This document shows, one piece after another, positions 44,101 through 58,354 of a stretch of DNA of 64,000 nt. Source of the stretch: Piromyces finnis (lineage: Eukaryota; Neocallimastigomycota; Neocallimastigomycetes; Neocallimastigales; Neocallimastigaceae). Every line of letters begins with the position of its first letter. Position 1 is the first letter of the stretch. The translations under genes and the position numbers were made by a program. The DNA is taken from NCBI GenBank assembly GCA_002104945.1, contig MCFH01000041.1:202001-266000 (forward strand), given 5' to 3'. Below the pieces are notes generated by a model. The model did not search any database, was not told where the DNA came from, and saw only the letters and a list, made by a program, of their open reading frames with translations.

Positions 44101-45916
44101 CTTGCGAAACGTGGCTTCTTGAAGAATTGATGCTTTTCAAAGTTAGTGTAAAGCTTTTGAACTAAAGATTCGTCAGAACCAGATGGAAGACGAGATTCTT
44201 CATCTAATAATGATAAGATACCTAAACGGTTTTCAATCATATCAATACATGGTTGGTTATCATTGAAATCAATGAATGACCATTCAATCTTTTCAGCAAC
44301 ATATTCATCTTGTTCAAGCTTGAAGACGTGTCTGTTGAATTCTTGTTGTAACTTTTCATTAGCGTAGTTAATACAGAATTGTTCGAAAGAATTGTTCTTA
44401 AAGTGTTCAAAACCGTAAATATCAAGAACACCAATGAATGAAATACTATCAGCAGAGTACTTAGTTTCATCAACAGCTAAGTTCTTGTTAATCATCTTAA
44501 CAAGCCAGTCAAATAATAATGAATAAATGAACTTAGCAACAGAATCACGACTAACAACAGCATCATACTTCTTAAGATTAGTAACAATAGTTTCAGTTCT
44601 TGCGTGAATTTGCTTCTTAACCATCCACTTAGAGAATTCCATTGGTTTAATACCTAATAAACGAGAAGCAATTTCTAAAGCTTCATCAGAACTATTAATT
44701 TGGGCATCACCATTTCTAGATTCCTTAACTTCAATATTACCAATGTGTAATAAAGCAGCACAAACCTTGAAAATAGCCCATTGAAGGTTAACAGAAATAC
44801 CAATAGCTGAAAGAGCACGTTGAGTAATTTCGAATTCTTCAACATCATCAACATTTGGAATAGTACCTTCACCACCTTGCTTTAAGTAGTAGTATTGATC
44901 GAAAGTAGTAATACCAAGTTCTTTTCTTTCAGCGGCTGGACAACCAGAACATAATTGATAGAAAATGTGGTAGTTTCTTTCAGTCTTTGGTTGGAAAACT
45001 AAACGAGATCTTTCTAATAAATAAGTTCTAGTCTTGGCACCACAAATCTTAACACGACCGGTAGTTTCATCTTTATGGAATTGGATTTCAATGTACTTAC
45101 CAAAACGAGATGAGTTATCATTTCTAGTAGTTTTAGCATTACCGAAAGCTTCCATAATTGGGTTAGTAGCAAGAACAGCTTCTTCTACTTCACTCATACC
45201 TCCAGCATCAATATCAGCATCACCATCAAATGGTTGATCAAGTTCATCAACAGAGGCAAAGTATCTCATAATATACTTAGCAGATTGAGTCTTACCAGCA
45301 CCAGATTCACCACTAACAATAATAGATTGATTTTTCTTTTCTCTAAGCATGTTTCTGTAAGCTTCTTCAGCGACTGCGAATAAATGTGGTTCTAATTCAC
45401 CTCTTCTCTTACCAGAATATGCTCTCATAATATCATGAGTATATATTGGAAGTCTTTGGAAAGGATTTAAAGCGATAAGAACAATACCAGAGTAAGTATA
45501 AATTTGTTCTTGAGAGTATCTTAATCTAACATTATGTAAAACTTCTGGTTCGTTAAGGTGAGAGAGTAAAGTAAGATCATCAACACCTTCTAATACTGGT
45601 GGATTTCTAAGTGGTGGAAGTTTTTCATTAATATTAGCTTCTCCCTTTTTTATAGTAACTGAAAATGGTTCATCTCTTCCTTCAACTTCAAATACTAAAG
45701 TACAACTATCACCTGCTACTTGATTTGAAACAACGGTACCTGATACAAATCCTTCAACATCATCTTGGATCCAGGCTCTAGTACCCTGTTATTAATAAAT
45801 ATAATAGTACAATATAATTCAATAAACAATACAAATCAAATGAAATTCCTTCATAATCAATCTTATTTCCAATTTACCTCATTATAGAAAGTTAATTGTT
45901 TATCTATAGCTTCCAT
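41130..45916 (-). CDS. class V myosin heavy chain (cargo-transport motor)
   Basis: Two exons on the minus strand: complement(join(41130..45785, 45878..45916)), 1564 aa. Exon 1 encodes only MEAIDKQLTFYNE. The start at 45428 suggested by the longest ATG frame is wrong, since the motor N-terminus continues upstream. Order: small N-terminal SH3-like region (TRAWIQDD, FVSGTVVS), motor with P-loop GESGAGKT near 172-179, switch I NDNSSRFGK near 235, switch II DIYGF near 468, actin-binding region and converter; about six IQ motifs at about 784-930 (IQKYARGYIARK type) for calmodulin or light chains; coiled coil about 937-1120; Ser/Arg-rich linker; DIL cargo-binding domain about 1240-1530. It moves vesicles and organelles along actin to sites of polarised growth. 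The coding sequence is much richer in G and C than its neighbours and uses optimised-looking codons, suggesting high expression. Confidence 0.96.
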
Positions 45917-46520
45917 GTTTATTTTCTATTTATATTTTTATAAATAAATAAATAAATAAATAAATATGGTTATATTTTCTTACATTTTTAAATAAAAAAT
46001 TATTTTTTTATTTGTTTACTTTTTTAAATGAATATATACCTTTTATTATATATACGGTAAAATAATATTTTGTTTTCTATTTGTTAAAATATAATATAAA
46101 TATTAGTTTACATTATAAATAAAAGAAATAATATTCATAATATTTTTTTATTTATTTATTTATTTATTTTGATTATAAATGTTGAATAAAATTTTTTAAT
46201 TCTATTTATATACTTTTATATATACTATTTTCTCTAATACTTTTTTTTTTTACTTTCTATTTATCCTTATTTTATATCAAAACTCTTTGTTTCTTTATTA
46301 TTTACTTTTTAAAATATTTTACTACTATTTTTTCACTTCACTATTCACTATCACCATTTGTTTATATTATTTTAAGGAATTTATTTCCAAATAAAATAAA
46401 ATTATTAACTTCGATACTTTTTACTATTTTTATTAAAAATAATTTTTAAAAAATAACTACTAATTGTTAATAATAAAATTATAAATTATATATTTACATT
46501 TATAATATACGAATTGTCTT

Positions 46521-46594
46521 TATGCGTAATGTTTATTTTTAAATATTTATTTAAATTATATTTTCATCAATGCGTAATTTGTATTTATGCGTTT
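46521..46594. promoter_or_regulatory. three TGCGTA/TGCGTT motifs upstream of myosin V
   Basis: TATGCGTAAT (46521-46530), AATGCGTAAT (46569-46578) and TATGCGTTT (46586-46594) lie 0.6 kb upstream of the myosin start, in sequence otherwise almost free of G and C. They could be binding sites; this is inference from motif repetition only. Confidence 0.3.
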
Positions 46595-49500
46595 GAATTT
46601 TATAATAAACAATAAAAAAGTTTTATTGAAATATATTAAAAAAAAAATAGAAAAAAAATAGTTTTGTTATCCCTTATATCTTTAAATTATTTTTTAAAAC
46701 TTCTTTCTATTATTATAAGAAAAATAAATAAAGAGCTTCTCTTCTTGTTTTTGTCTTTTAACCAAAAAAGATAAAAAGTATTAAAAAAGAAAACTCTTAA
46801 TTTATAAATTTATATTTTAGATCTTAAAATATAAGTTTTTTTTCTTTGAAATTTCTTTCCTTTTAAATAAATAATTCAATAACTAATAAAGAAATTTTAA
46901 AAATTGTTAAAAAAAAAAAAAAGATTTTTAGAAAGAAATTTTCATGCTTTTATTCGTATTTTTTTTTTCTAATTCCTATGTTAAATTATTAAATAATTTC
47001 ATTATTTGTAATGTAAATAAAAAAATAAATAATATAATAATATATTAAATTTTACTTTCCTTTTTCAATTCTATTTTTAATTAATTTAAAAAAATTTCTT
47101 TTTTCGATTATTTCTATTAAAATATAATATACTTATGAATATAAAAGGCAAATTAAATCTTTATACATTACAATATATTGATTATATTTCATTAATGTAT
47201 TTTTTCAATTAATAAAAAATAATACAATCTATTGAATAAGGATATGAATATAATTTTATTGTGTAATCTATAATAATAAATAATTTAGATTTATTTCCAA
47301 TTTAGTATAATATATATTATACTTTTTTTAATATTTACAATAAATATATTGATTTATTATAAGGACAGTACCTATATTACATATTTATTATTAATGCTAT
47401 AATAAGGTTTATATTAATTTAATGGATATAATATAATTGATTTATATTTAATATATAGTGTAGTATATTAATTAATCAATGAAAGCATAAAAAACTATAT
47501 TTCATATTATTTATATTATATGTATTGTATATTAATTTTAAATTGTGTAATATTTAATAATATAATGTATTATATTGTTAATATTATATATAATATAATT
47601 AATATAAAAAATAGTATTAAAAAATATATCACCAAAGTCAGTATATTTTATTAATTATAATATATTAATTACATATATATTGATTTATGTAATGTCTCTT
47701 TATTTTATGGTTATATAATATATTATAAAATATGTTTAAGACAAATTTATATATGTTATATATTTTTAAATAAATGATTATAGATTAAAATATATAGGAT
47801 TATATTATTTCATTTATAAATTTTTAACAAAAAGGCTTTTATTTTAATATAATAATTCATAAATAATTTCCTTTTTTGGAAGGCTTTTGTAAAAAAATAC
47901 AATTATTAAACTAATATTACAATTAAAAAAAAAAAAAAATCATATCAATTAATAATACAATTTATATTCATATATAAATATAAATGGTAAATTGTACTGT
48001 TTCATTTTATCAATAATTGTAGCAAAAATGTATTGAATGGAATAGCAAAAAAACGGCCAAAAAAAAAAAAAAAAAGCAATTAATTCATTTCAAAACACTC
48101 TTCAAAGAATAATATTATAAATAAAATATTAAATAATAAAATAATAATAATAATAATAATAAATAAAATAAATTTGATATATGAATTTAACTTTAGTATT
48201 TATAATTAACAGAATAACTTTTCAATATTTATATAAAATACTTTACTTTTTTAAACTTTGGATTTTTAAAAATAACTTCTATAATATGACAATAAAATAA
48301 AATAATTACTAAAATAATATTTTCTTTTTTTCTTTATAACAATTTTTTTAATTAATATTATATAATGGCTTTTTTTTTCATTAATATCCTATCCTAACTT
48401 TTCCCAATATATTTTATAGTAAAAATATATATTCAAATACTCAATGATGTATATTTTTTTTTTTTTTTTGAATTCATTCTTCTTATTTAAAAAGGTATTA
48501 ATATAGAAATGTTCGTTTTATTATTATTAATACCACTATAAAAAAACAGAGATGTTATTTTGTTATTCAAGTGTCTAATATGAATTTAGCCAATAGTGTT
48601 TATAATAGATAGAATATTGTATAAATTAAAATCATAAATTTTAATTAATAATTTAATAAGAAAAGAATGAAAGGAGGATGAGAAAAATAATAGAAACTCT
48701 GTTTATAATAAATTTCTTAAAAAAGAAAAAAAGTAATAAGTAATAATACATCAAAAATTATATAAATTTTGTAAATTTTAAGTAGTATAAAAATCGAGTT
48801 TTATTAAAATAAGCAGAAAAAAAATATGATATATTCCTCTATATTTATAGTATTCCCTAGGCTATAATAATGATAAGGATAATAAATATGAAGATATTAA
48901 AAAAAAGTAGTTTAAAATGTATATTACACTATATAGTAATATTAATATATATGCTGATTATAAAAGAATGTTATGAATTGATAAATATAATCTAATTTAT
49001 TAAATATATTATAGTAAGTAATATATGTCAATTTATTTCTTGTTTTAAATATCATTTAATTCATATTTAATAATATAAAATAGAATTTATTGAAAGGTAA
49101 TAAATCAATGAAATAAGCCTTTATATCATATAAGTATATTAACAATTTATTGAATAATATATAAGCATTTTTTACCATATAAGTCAAGTTTTAAACAAAA
49201 ATCTTAAAAAAAATAGATTAAAAATAAATTAAAATAATTTAAATTTCTGATGAATTTAATGAAATAGTATATTATAATGTAATCTAATATATAAATAATT
49301 TAACATCTTTTTTAGAATTAAATTTCCATTTAAGGTAATTTTTTTATAACTTGACTAAAATGGATAATAAATTAATTAAAAAATGTTTTTCATTATTTGA
49401 CTAATAATTGAAAGTAAATATAAATAATAGATTTAGGAAAAATAAAAGGGAAAAAATAAAAGAACGAGGAAGGAGTGAAAATAAAAAATATCCAATAATT

Positions 49501-52500
49501 ATATAATAATAAAAACATATATAATAAATGAATTACATGAAAAAAAAACATTTTCATATTAATACTTACTATTTAAGTGTATCCATGAATTATTGCATTG
49601 ATGGTATTATAATTGTAATTACTACTTACTAAATGATTATTACCAATTATTCATAATGATGAATCGAAATTAACCTTTTTTTATTTTGACATTATATTTA
49701 TAATTAATATTTATATGTTATAATTAAAATAATTATAATTTTCGAAATTGAATTAATTAATTAGCAGTTAAGAAATTTAAAAAGAATAATCTTTAGGATG
49801 AAGCTTTATTATTAATTGTAAAAATATAAAAAAAAAAAAAAAAAAAAAAAAAACTTTAATAATTCTATAACAAATTTTATTTATTATTTACATTTATTTA
49901 TTATATATAAATTAAAATAACAAGGTTAAATAAAGATCACAAATTTTAAATTCATTCAACTATTTGCATTTTAAGTTGAGAAAATTACATTCATTTAAAG
50001 TTATTATAAAATATTGAAATTATGTATAAACGAAGTTGAATAAAACAGTTATTTCAATAATATTATCAAATAATTCTTTAAAGAATTATGTAAATATGTA
50101 TTTCTTTAAATAATATCCATTAAAAAAATATAATTCATTATAAACCCTTTGGTATATTTTGTAAATTATTTATAAAATTTAAAATGAATTGATGAATATT
50201 ATAAAAAAAAAACATTTATTTTTATCCTAGTAAAAAATAATTTACATATTAAAACTATTATGTGTAATTATTAATAAAGCTACAATTGATATAGCTAAAA
50301 TATAAAAAATTAGTTTTAAAAAAAATTTAAAAAAAAGTTTTATAATATAAAATGTAATTTGTTATGCAATCTCATAATTGTAATGTCTATATACATTTAA
50401 AAAATATAGTAAATGCATTGACTTTTAAATACTCAAACTCATACTGTGTTACAGTATTTTAAATAGATATTGAATTGGAAATCTTCCAATAAATTAATTA
50501 TTTTATAAAACAAACAATGAATTCTGTAAATATTAATGATGCGAATTATAAATTGGATATTATATTTATTATATTACCTACAATGTTAAATGAATAGAGT
50601 TAAAGTTTATTAAAGGAAACTAAAATATATATATATATATTTTTTATTTATTATAAATTATATCCCTTACCTGAATATGATTTAAATCCATTAAAGTTAC
50701 TAAAATGTTATCTCCATTCAAAATGGTTATATTCTAGTGGAATATTGTTCTACAGTTTTAAATTAGCAATAAATCATAAATAGCGATATTGAGTAGAAAG
50801 AAATCATTTCAAAAGATTTTCGTTTTCCATTAACAAATAAACTTTAGAGAATAAAAAAAAATATCATTAATTACAATATAATTACTAAAATATTCCTTTT
50901 CATACCTACTTTATCAATACAATAGTTAAAATACTTGCATCTTTCTAAATATAATCTTTAAATACTTTATGATTCATTATTATAAATTTATATTTAATAA
51001 TCATTAATTCATATTATAATATTTACAATATATTACATTCTATTGAAATATATTGTAATTTAGTTTTCCATATATGCTACCAAGCTTAAGTCATATATTT
51101 CAATAAATTTGACCAAAAACTTTAACAAAGTACAAATGAATGCATCACTTTGTTTTTTTCTTTATTTGGAAAATAGCCTAATAATTATATTTTTTGAATA
51201 GAAATTACTTAAATATATTGTTATAATATAATTTAATTTATTGTATAATATATTAATACATATATTGGTTTAATAAAATAAAAAATGTTTAAAACTAAAT
51301 CTTTTTAAAGTATGATCAATTTTTGTTAAATATAAAAGAAGAGTTTTATAGCTGTTTTTGATACTATTTTCTACCACTTTTATTGATATTGTTTTTTGAA
51401 AAGAGTTGAATGAAGAATAATAGAAATAGTAAAAATAGATATAGTAAATATACATATATATATTATAGGTGTGTTATGATAAATGTTAAAAAGAAAAGGA
51501 TAAAAATTGAATAAACAACTTTTCTACCTACTATTTGGTAATAAATAATATAAGGATATAAACTTCATAAAATTAGTAAATAATAATATTATATAAAGTA
51601 TAGAATTACATTTTGTTTTCATGATAGTTTCTTATAATTAAAATAATATTAAAATAAGTAATTTGTAGCTTTATATTAATATAAAAATTTTATTCAATAC
51701 AACAATGTTATTTTTTACATAATAAATATTCAAAAAAAAAAAAAAAGTAATAATATCAATTTTATATTGAATAAACGAAACTGGCCTTCTTTATATATAT
51801 ATAACTATAATTTGAGCTGAAAGAATAAACCCATAGAAAATCCAAACTAATATTAGTTTTAAATAATATAATATAATAGCATTATTAATTGATAATTTAA
51901 AGATAGAGTATTATATATCTTTTATATAAAAAATTTTTAAATAATAATCGGTGGGTCTTCCATCAATTTTTTTTTTTTTTAAATTTGAGAATTTTTGCAT
52001 ATTTTCATTAATACCATTTTAATAATTTTTTTATTTATTTCATTTTCTTTTTTAACTTTATGTTATTATTGTTTTATAGAAATGAATGAAATGAACTCTA
52101 TTCTTATTACATTATTTATTAAAAAAACATAAAGTTCTAAATAAAAAAAAAAAAGTATATTTGTATAAGATATGATTATATTTAGAATTTACTAATTTAA
52201 AATTATTAATAAAATATATAGAATACATAGAATTCATATATTATATAATATATGAATCATTAAAAATATCATTAAAAACTGTAGATTATAAATTACAATA
52301 TACCGCATAAATAAAGTGGCATCTACTTAGTATATTAAAATATATTAATGGTTTAAATACACCACACTGCATATTAAATATAAATATGTTCTATCATTTC
52401 ATTTTTTATAATATTTTATTAGAATTACTGTTATTTATTAAATAATAATAATATGTCAATAATTTATATTTATTTCTATTTATATATTATATACTAAATA

Positions 52501-52985
52501 TATAATTAATAATATATTCCTTGCATCATAATTATTACTATCCTTTACACTTTTAAATTAAATAGTAAAAAAAATAAACTAGCAATATTAATTTATATTA
52601 AGATTGCTAGTTATAATTCATTAACCTAAAGATGATTAATAAAAAAAAAAAAAAAAAGGTTATTCTTTGTTTACCTATATTAATACATAAAATTAAAAAT
52701 AATTAAAAAAAATCTTAATACAATTAAAAATATACATACATACATACATAAAATATACAAATGTATAATTATTATAAAGTAATAATTATTAAAGATATTT
52801 ATAATGAAAAAAATATATATACATAATAAATAATTCTTTTCTTTTAAAAGCAATATTAAAAAATCAGCTTTTTTTACTATTATTCTATTTTATTATTAAT
52901 AATGTTGTGAAGTATAAAGATTATTTTTATACATTCACAATGAAAATGTGATGTTTTTTTTGACACCTAATTGTTTTATTGATAT

Positions 52986-53077
<92 letters not shown>

Positions 53078-53780
53078 AGCACAAAAGTTCTTTATTATTA
53101 TAATTATTATTTTTACTATATTATATTTTCTCTTAAGAAAGAAAAATTAAATAATTAAAAGTTGGTTTATAATTATTTTTATAATTTACTATAAAAAGAA
53201 TAAATATTACTGAAATCATTTTCAAGAGAATTAAGAAAAAATACATAATAATAGGAATAACTTCGACATAGTGAATAAAAATCATTACAGTAATATATAC
53301 AATGATTACACTTTATTTAGATTTGCTAAATTTATTTTTTATTGTACTTATTGTAATCTTTATCGTTTAATTAATGAAATATTTACTATACTAATATTTT
53401 TATTGACCATTCACCTTCAATTCAGTAATTAATATCTTAATTGAATAAATATGATATTAATTTTTTCTTTTTTTCAAAGTATATTGCATTGTTACATACT
53501 ATTCAATTTTCTTTTTTTAAAAAAGAATTATTCTAATTCTTATAAATTAAGCAACCTCTTTATTACAACAATAATCATAAAATGTTCTTGATACATATTA
53601 TAAAAAATAAATTTATTATTGATAATTATCTATTATTGCATATTTTATTATAGGAGTATTAAATTTCTTATTTTCAACTTAACAATCATTCATCTATAAA
53701 ATATTAATAATTGTAGGTTTAAGGATCTTTTAATTAATAAAGTTTAATTTATTTCATTATATAAAATAATCAAAATTTTA
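46595..53780. other. gene-poor AT-rich stretch, first part
   Basis: Seven kilobases without an intact gene on either strand. A TTTA array is listed separately. Isolated higher-complexity coding-like fragments occur on the plus strand at 50520-50600 and 50640-50782 and possibly on the minus strand at 51270-51455. They lack connecting splice logic. Confidence 0.5.
52984..53076. repeat. TTTA microsatellite
   Basis: About 23 near-perfect TTTA units in intergenic DNA. Confidence 0.95.
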
Positions 53781-53796
53781 TGGGATAGTTTATCTT

Positions 53797-54096
53797 CCTC
53801 CACAACCACAAAGACCACAATTATCAACTAGAGATTCTTATCAATGTAAAGGTGGAAATTTTATTGTATAAATGCTATCGTTAATTAAAATGTAAGAAGT
53901 AGGCATACGCAAATAATTAAATTGAGCTTGATCTAAACCAATTAAATAATTTATATTGTCCTCTTAATATATGACAAAAAGTTTTTGATGACTATTGCTA
54001 CAAAAAACAAAATGATAGAACTGTTAAATGGAATCAATGTAGAAATACTATTACTACTTATTTCAGATTTTTCTAAAAAATCCCTTACTCCATAAA
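53797..54096 (-). pseudogene. possible decayed coding segment
   Basis: On the minus strand a readable frame (GVRDFLEKSEISS...) breaks down and another frame takes over (LIGLDQAQFNYLRMPTSY, then INDSIYTIKFPPL). Double stops follow, then a Cys/Gly-rich end (VDNCGLCGCGG). The residue mix is too diverse for random A/T sequence. Diverged copies of parts of it recur at about 54670-54700. No family was recognised. Confidence 0.3.
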
Positions 54097-57000
54097 TATA
54101 ATAAGAATGTCTATTAATAATCCAAAAAAAATTTAGAAAAAAAAAAACAAAAAACTATAACTTTTTAAAAAAAGTCAGATATAAAGTCTAGTTAGTGTTT
54201 TGACAAAAAAACACCCAAAAATTGTAGGATCTTTCTTAATTCATAGAAGATGTATCTTGAAAAGGAAAAAAGTTATTAATAAATAGAATCTCAATATATA
54301 AATAGAAAATACCTATTTACTAAATAATAAAAGATTTTTGAAAGTAATAATAATGATGATGCTAAAAAGAGAAGGAAAAGAGAGTTGTATTAATTAAAAA
54401 TAGAAATAAAGGAATATTTAATATTTATATATATATATATATATTTTTTTTTTGAAGAATAATTTTAATTTTGAAAACACATCAACATATCAATAGTTTT
54501 TATACAATTATAAATCAATATTTTATTATTAAATTAATAAATTAAGCAATTTCTATATAATAATAAATATAATAATCTATGGTTTAGTATACCAAGTTAA
54601 TATTAAATATACTATAATATTGCTAATGATAATATATTAATAAGGAATATAAAAATTCAATTACAGTTTTTCTAAGAAGTCTTACTCACAATAGATTAAC
54701 ATTTATTGATATAGGTATAACAGGGACACATCATATTTTTTAATTTTTAATTAATATATCATCTAAAATTATAGTATCAAAAGCTAATAACTATTAATAT
54801 ATTTTTTTAAATTTTTTTACTTGATATATTTTATTTTCTTCTGTTCATTTATAACATCTATATTTACTTTATCTTTTGTATGCATTATAATTAAGCATTA
54901 AATAAATATTATTATCATTGATAATATTTAATTTATATTTATTAATATCAAACAATAAATCTAATTGTATCTAAACTATTGAAATAGGTACAATAAGCAA
55001 TAATGAGTAAAAATACGGATAAAAATTTTTATATCATATATTACATATAATTATATAAATTTATTTATAATACTTATTCACAAGGTATGGATTGAAAAAG
55101 TAATAAATTTCTTCTACTAATCCAATTGTCTATCTTTCATTCCATTCATTCATAATTAATCCTATTATATCTAAAATTATTAAAATAAAGAGTTTTAGTA
55201 TAGCAATAAGAACTATATATATAATTATTATATAATTATTCATATATAATATTCAATTCCCTTTTCAAAATATTATTACACTGTTTTTTTTTTCTTTTTT
55301 TCTTATTATTAAAAACTATCTCTTAAAAAAAAGTATATATTTTTAAATATCAACTTAAAAAAAATCAAACTACACTTGTTATCAATATTAGAAAAAAAAC
55401 TCTCTATCATTTTTTTTACTATTATTATCATTTATACTTTTAATAAACAAACAATTATCTCTAAAATTCTCGATGACAATAAATTTTAGGAATAGATATA
55501 TTAAAATAAATATTAAAAACAATAGGAATTAATTTTTCATACAAAGCTTAAAAAATCACATCAAAAAAACTTGATGAATAGTTATAATTAGAAATATTAT
55601 TCTTTTTTCTAACATATATCACTAACTAATTACTCATGAAAATAAAATAAAAGAAGTTGAATTTTATATTATTAAAATAAGAACTATAGGAAATACTTAA
55701 AATTGATATCAACAAGACTCAGGTACACAATCACAGAACTCAAAAATTAAATAACACCAATTAATAAAAAAAAACGAAGAACTTAATTACATAGTCATAA
55801 TATTATTATATTATATTAATCAAAATAAGGTGATATTTAATTGTTTGTAACATAATTCATTAGAATTTATTAAATTTATTAAAACTCTATATAATAAAAG
55901 ATAGAAAAGAATAGAAAGCTTAATTTCTAGTAGCATCTCTATAATATTAAGACTTTAATATAATTGAAAATATATACATGATATATTATATTAGTTAATA
56001 AAAAAAACTATCAGAATTACCAAACCAATTTTCAATACTGTATATAACACTATATTATACTTTAAAATATATCGCTTAATTATATTAGATTAGAATATTT
56101 TTATTTAATATTTAGCACTACATGAATTATGGCCATCTTCTCAAATAGTAAAACAATAAGATAATTCTATACACGTATATAACGGATTAGTATATTTCTT
56201 TCATACAAATTTTTAGAATCAACTATAGTATGACACCTAGAAACGTTTTAAATTCTATATAAATTAAACTTATAATCACTTCATTATCAAAATTTGTTTT
56301 GTATAACTTCATCCACAACATCTTTAATTTTAACAATTGAATCTTTTCATAATATAATTTAATTTACTTTTGTTAGTATTGCATATTAATATGGCATTCC
56401 TTCCCTCACTAATAATAAACTAATTAAAATAATTACTTTTCTAATTAAAAATAGTAATGTTATTAAAGACAAAGAATTCAATATAAATTTTAAAGTTAAA
56501 AACATAAATTTATTAAATGTCTGTGATTATTATATATTGTGTTCACGTGTATTAATTTACCATAATTTTTCAAAGCCGTATATTGATTAAACTACATATT
56601 TTGTCATAGTAATTTAACATATAAATTACAAATTACATAAAAGAAAACCATATCGATCCGTCAAACTGTGCTAAGCTGAAAAATAATATTATAAATTTTT
56701 TACTTAACCTTAATTACTAATATATTTCTATTCTATTTTATTATTACTCATTTAAAAATAAAAACTTATCATATTTTTAACACATCACCTTAAATATTAA
56801 CTGATTACTACTAGATTGTGTAATAAAATAAAATACATTATATATATAAATATTTAAAAAAGCAACTAGCAATGAAAAACTCAAGTTCAATTGTTATATT
56901 AAAATAAAAAATTAGCTACGATTAAAATTATATATTGAATTTATATTTTAATCAATTCATTTTATTATTGAAAATGAAAAAAAATATTATTATTATTATT

Positions 57001-58354
57001 ATTATATAATTTATAGGCAAAGTCATGATAATAATTCACAATTTACATTCATTATAATATATAAATTATTTTGTCATTAAGGATTAGGCTAATTGAATAC
57101 ATCAAATTTATAATATAATGATTCATTTATACTTCCTAATCAATATCACATATTCTCAAATTTTACATTCAACTTTTATGTTGCCAATAAAATAATGTAA
57201 TATTAAAAGAAATATTGAAAGTACACATTAACATCTATTAATTTTTAACCTCTTATTATCATGTTAAATAATTAATAATAAATTTAATCCTATTCTATTG
57301 AATTTATATTATTTTTTATTGGTTTTTTCATAAAAATTTTTAAATAAATTGACAGCTAATTATATAAATTAATTTATATTTTTTAATAAATATTAAACAT
57401 ATAAAATATAATATTGAAATTGAAATAATTAAAATATTAATATTGATTATTTTTTACTGAAAACTATTCATAGTTTTTATTAAAAATTATTAAAATGTGG
57501 ATTTTTATTTTAAATATTAAAAGAAAAGTTATTTTTCTTTATAAGCATACTTTTTAATAATTGTATTATTAATGAATCGTAATTTTAGTTATGGAATTTA
57601 TATTATTTTTATAATGATTATTATTTCGGAATTTAAATATATAACTATCCTTATATAGTTGCCTACATCTTTTTTTATATAGATGTTATTGAGATCTTAA
57701 GAAATATTCTTAATTTAAATTTGTGTGACGGGAAAAAAAATAAAAATTTGATCAGAAAAAAAAAATAAAATAAAAAAGGTAGTACAAAAATCATCTTTAC
57801 GGCTATAACAAATATTGCAAGAAAAAGAAAAAAAGTTATTCAATATCCTATTATCATATTTATCATATTTTACTACTAAAGATTTTATTTTTTTAATACT
57901 TGTTTATAAAATGAAAATACAGTAGGAAAGAATAAAAAAGAAATTTATACGATGAAAAAAAAAAGGCTGCTTAGGAATATATTTAAATAACAATAAAAAC
58001 AGTAAAATAATATATTAAAGCGAAAATAGTAATATCTAGAAATAATAATTATATTTTTATATATTAATGATTAATAGATATTTATCGCGATATTCTATTA
58101 TAAAAAATTTTATATATATAAATATAAATATATGATTTGTTATTATTGGAATTTATATTATTTACCAATCATATAATTATATAATATGTATATGATAATA
58201 TATTCAATATAAATTTTAAATATAATATATTAAAATAAGCCAATCATTTTAATGTAAAAATCAATTACACTGCTCAAGAATCAAAAGCAAAATTTAAGAA
58301 AAAAAAACATTTTTCCTCCTCTTCTCACATATCTGTATTTAGAGTGTGATCAAA
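54097..58354. other. gene-poor AT-rich stretch, second part
   Basis: No intact gene. Similar short coding-like relics on the minus strand near 54960-55200 and 56150-56420 carry stops and frame changes. The final 150 bases contain a CCAATCAT motif at about 58240 upstream of the uL15 gene. Confidence 0.5.
58239..58247 (+). promoter_or_regulatory. CCAATCAT motif upstream of uL15 gene
   Basis: GCCAATCAT about 115 bp before the ATG. The same octamer occurs between the divergent RPL37 genes. Its role as a CCAAT-box is inferred. Confidence 0.4.

Noticed and set aside
43002-45237. Several ORFs antisense or out of frame within myosin V
   Set aside because: They overlap a fully conserved myosin frame, and none shows an independent domain.
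51270-51455. 61-aa minus-strand ORF
   Set aside because: The first half is Tyr/Ile/Phe repeat. The second half is slightly protein-like but too short and unsupported to call.
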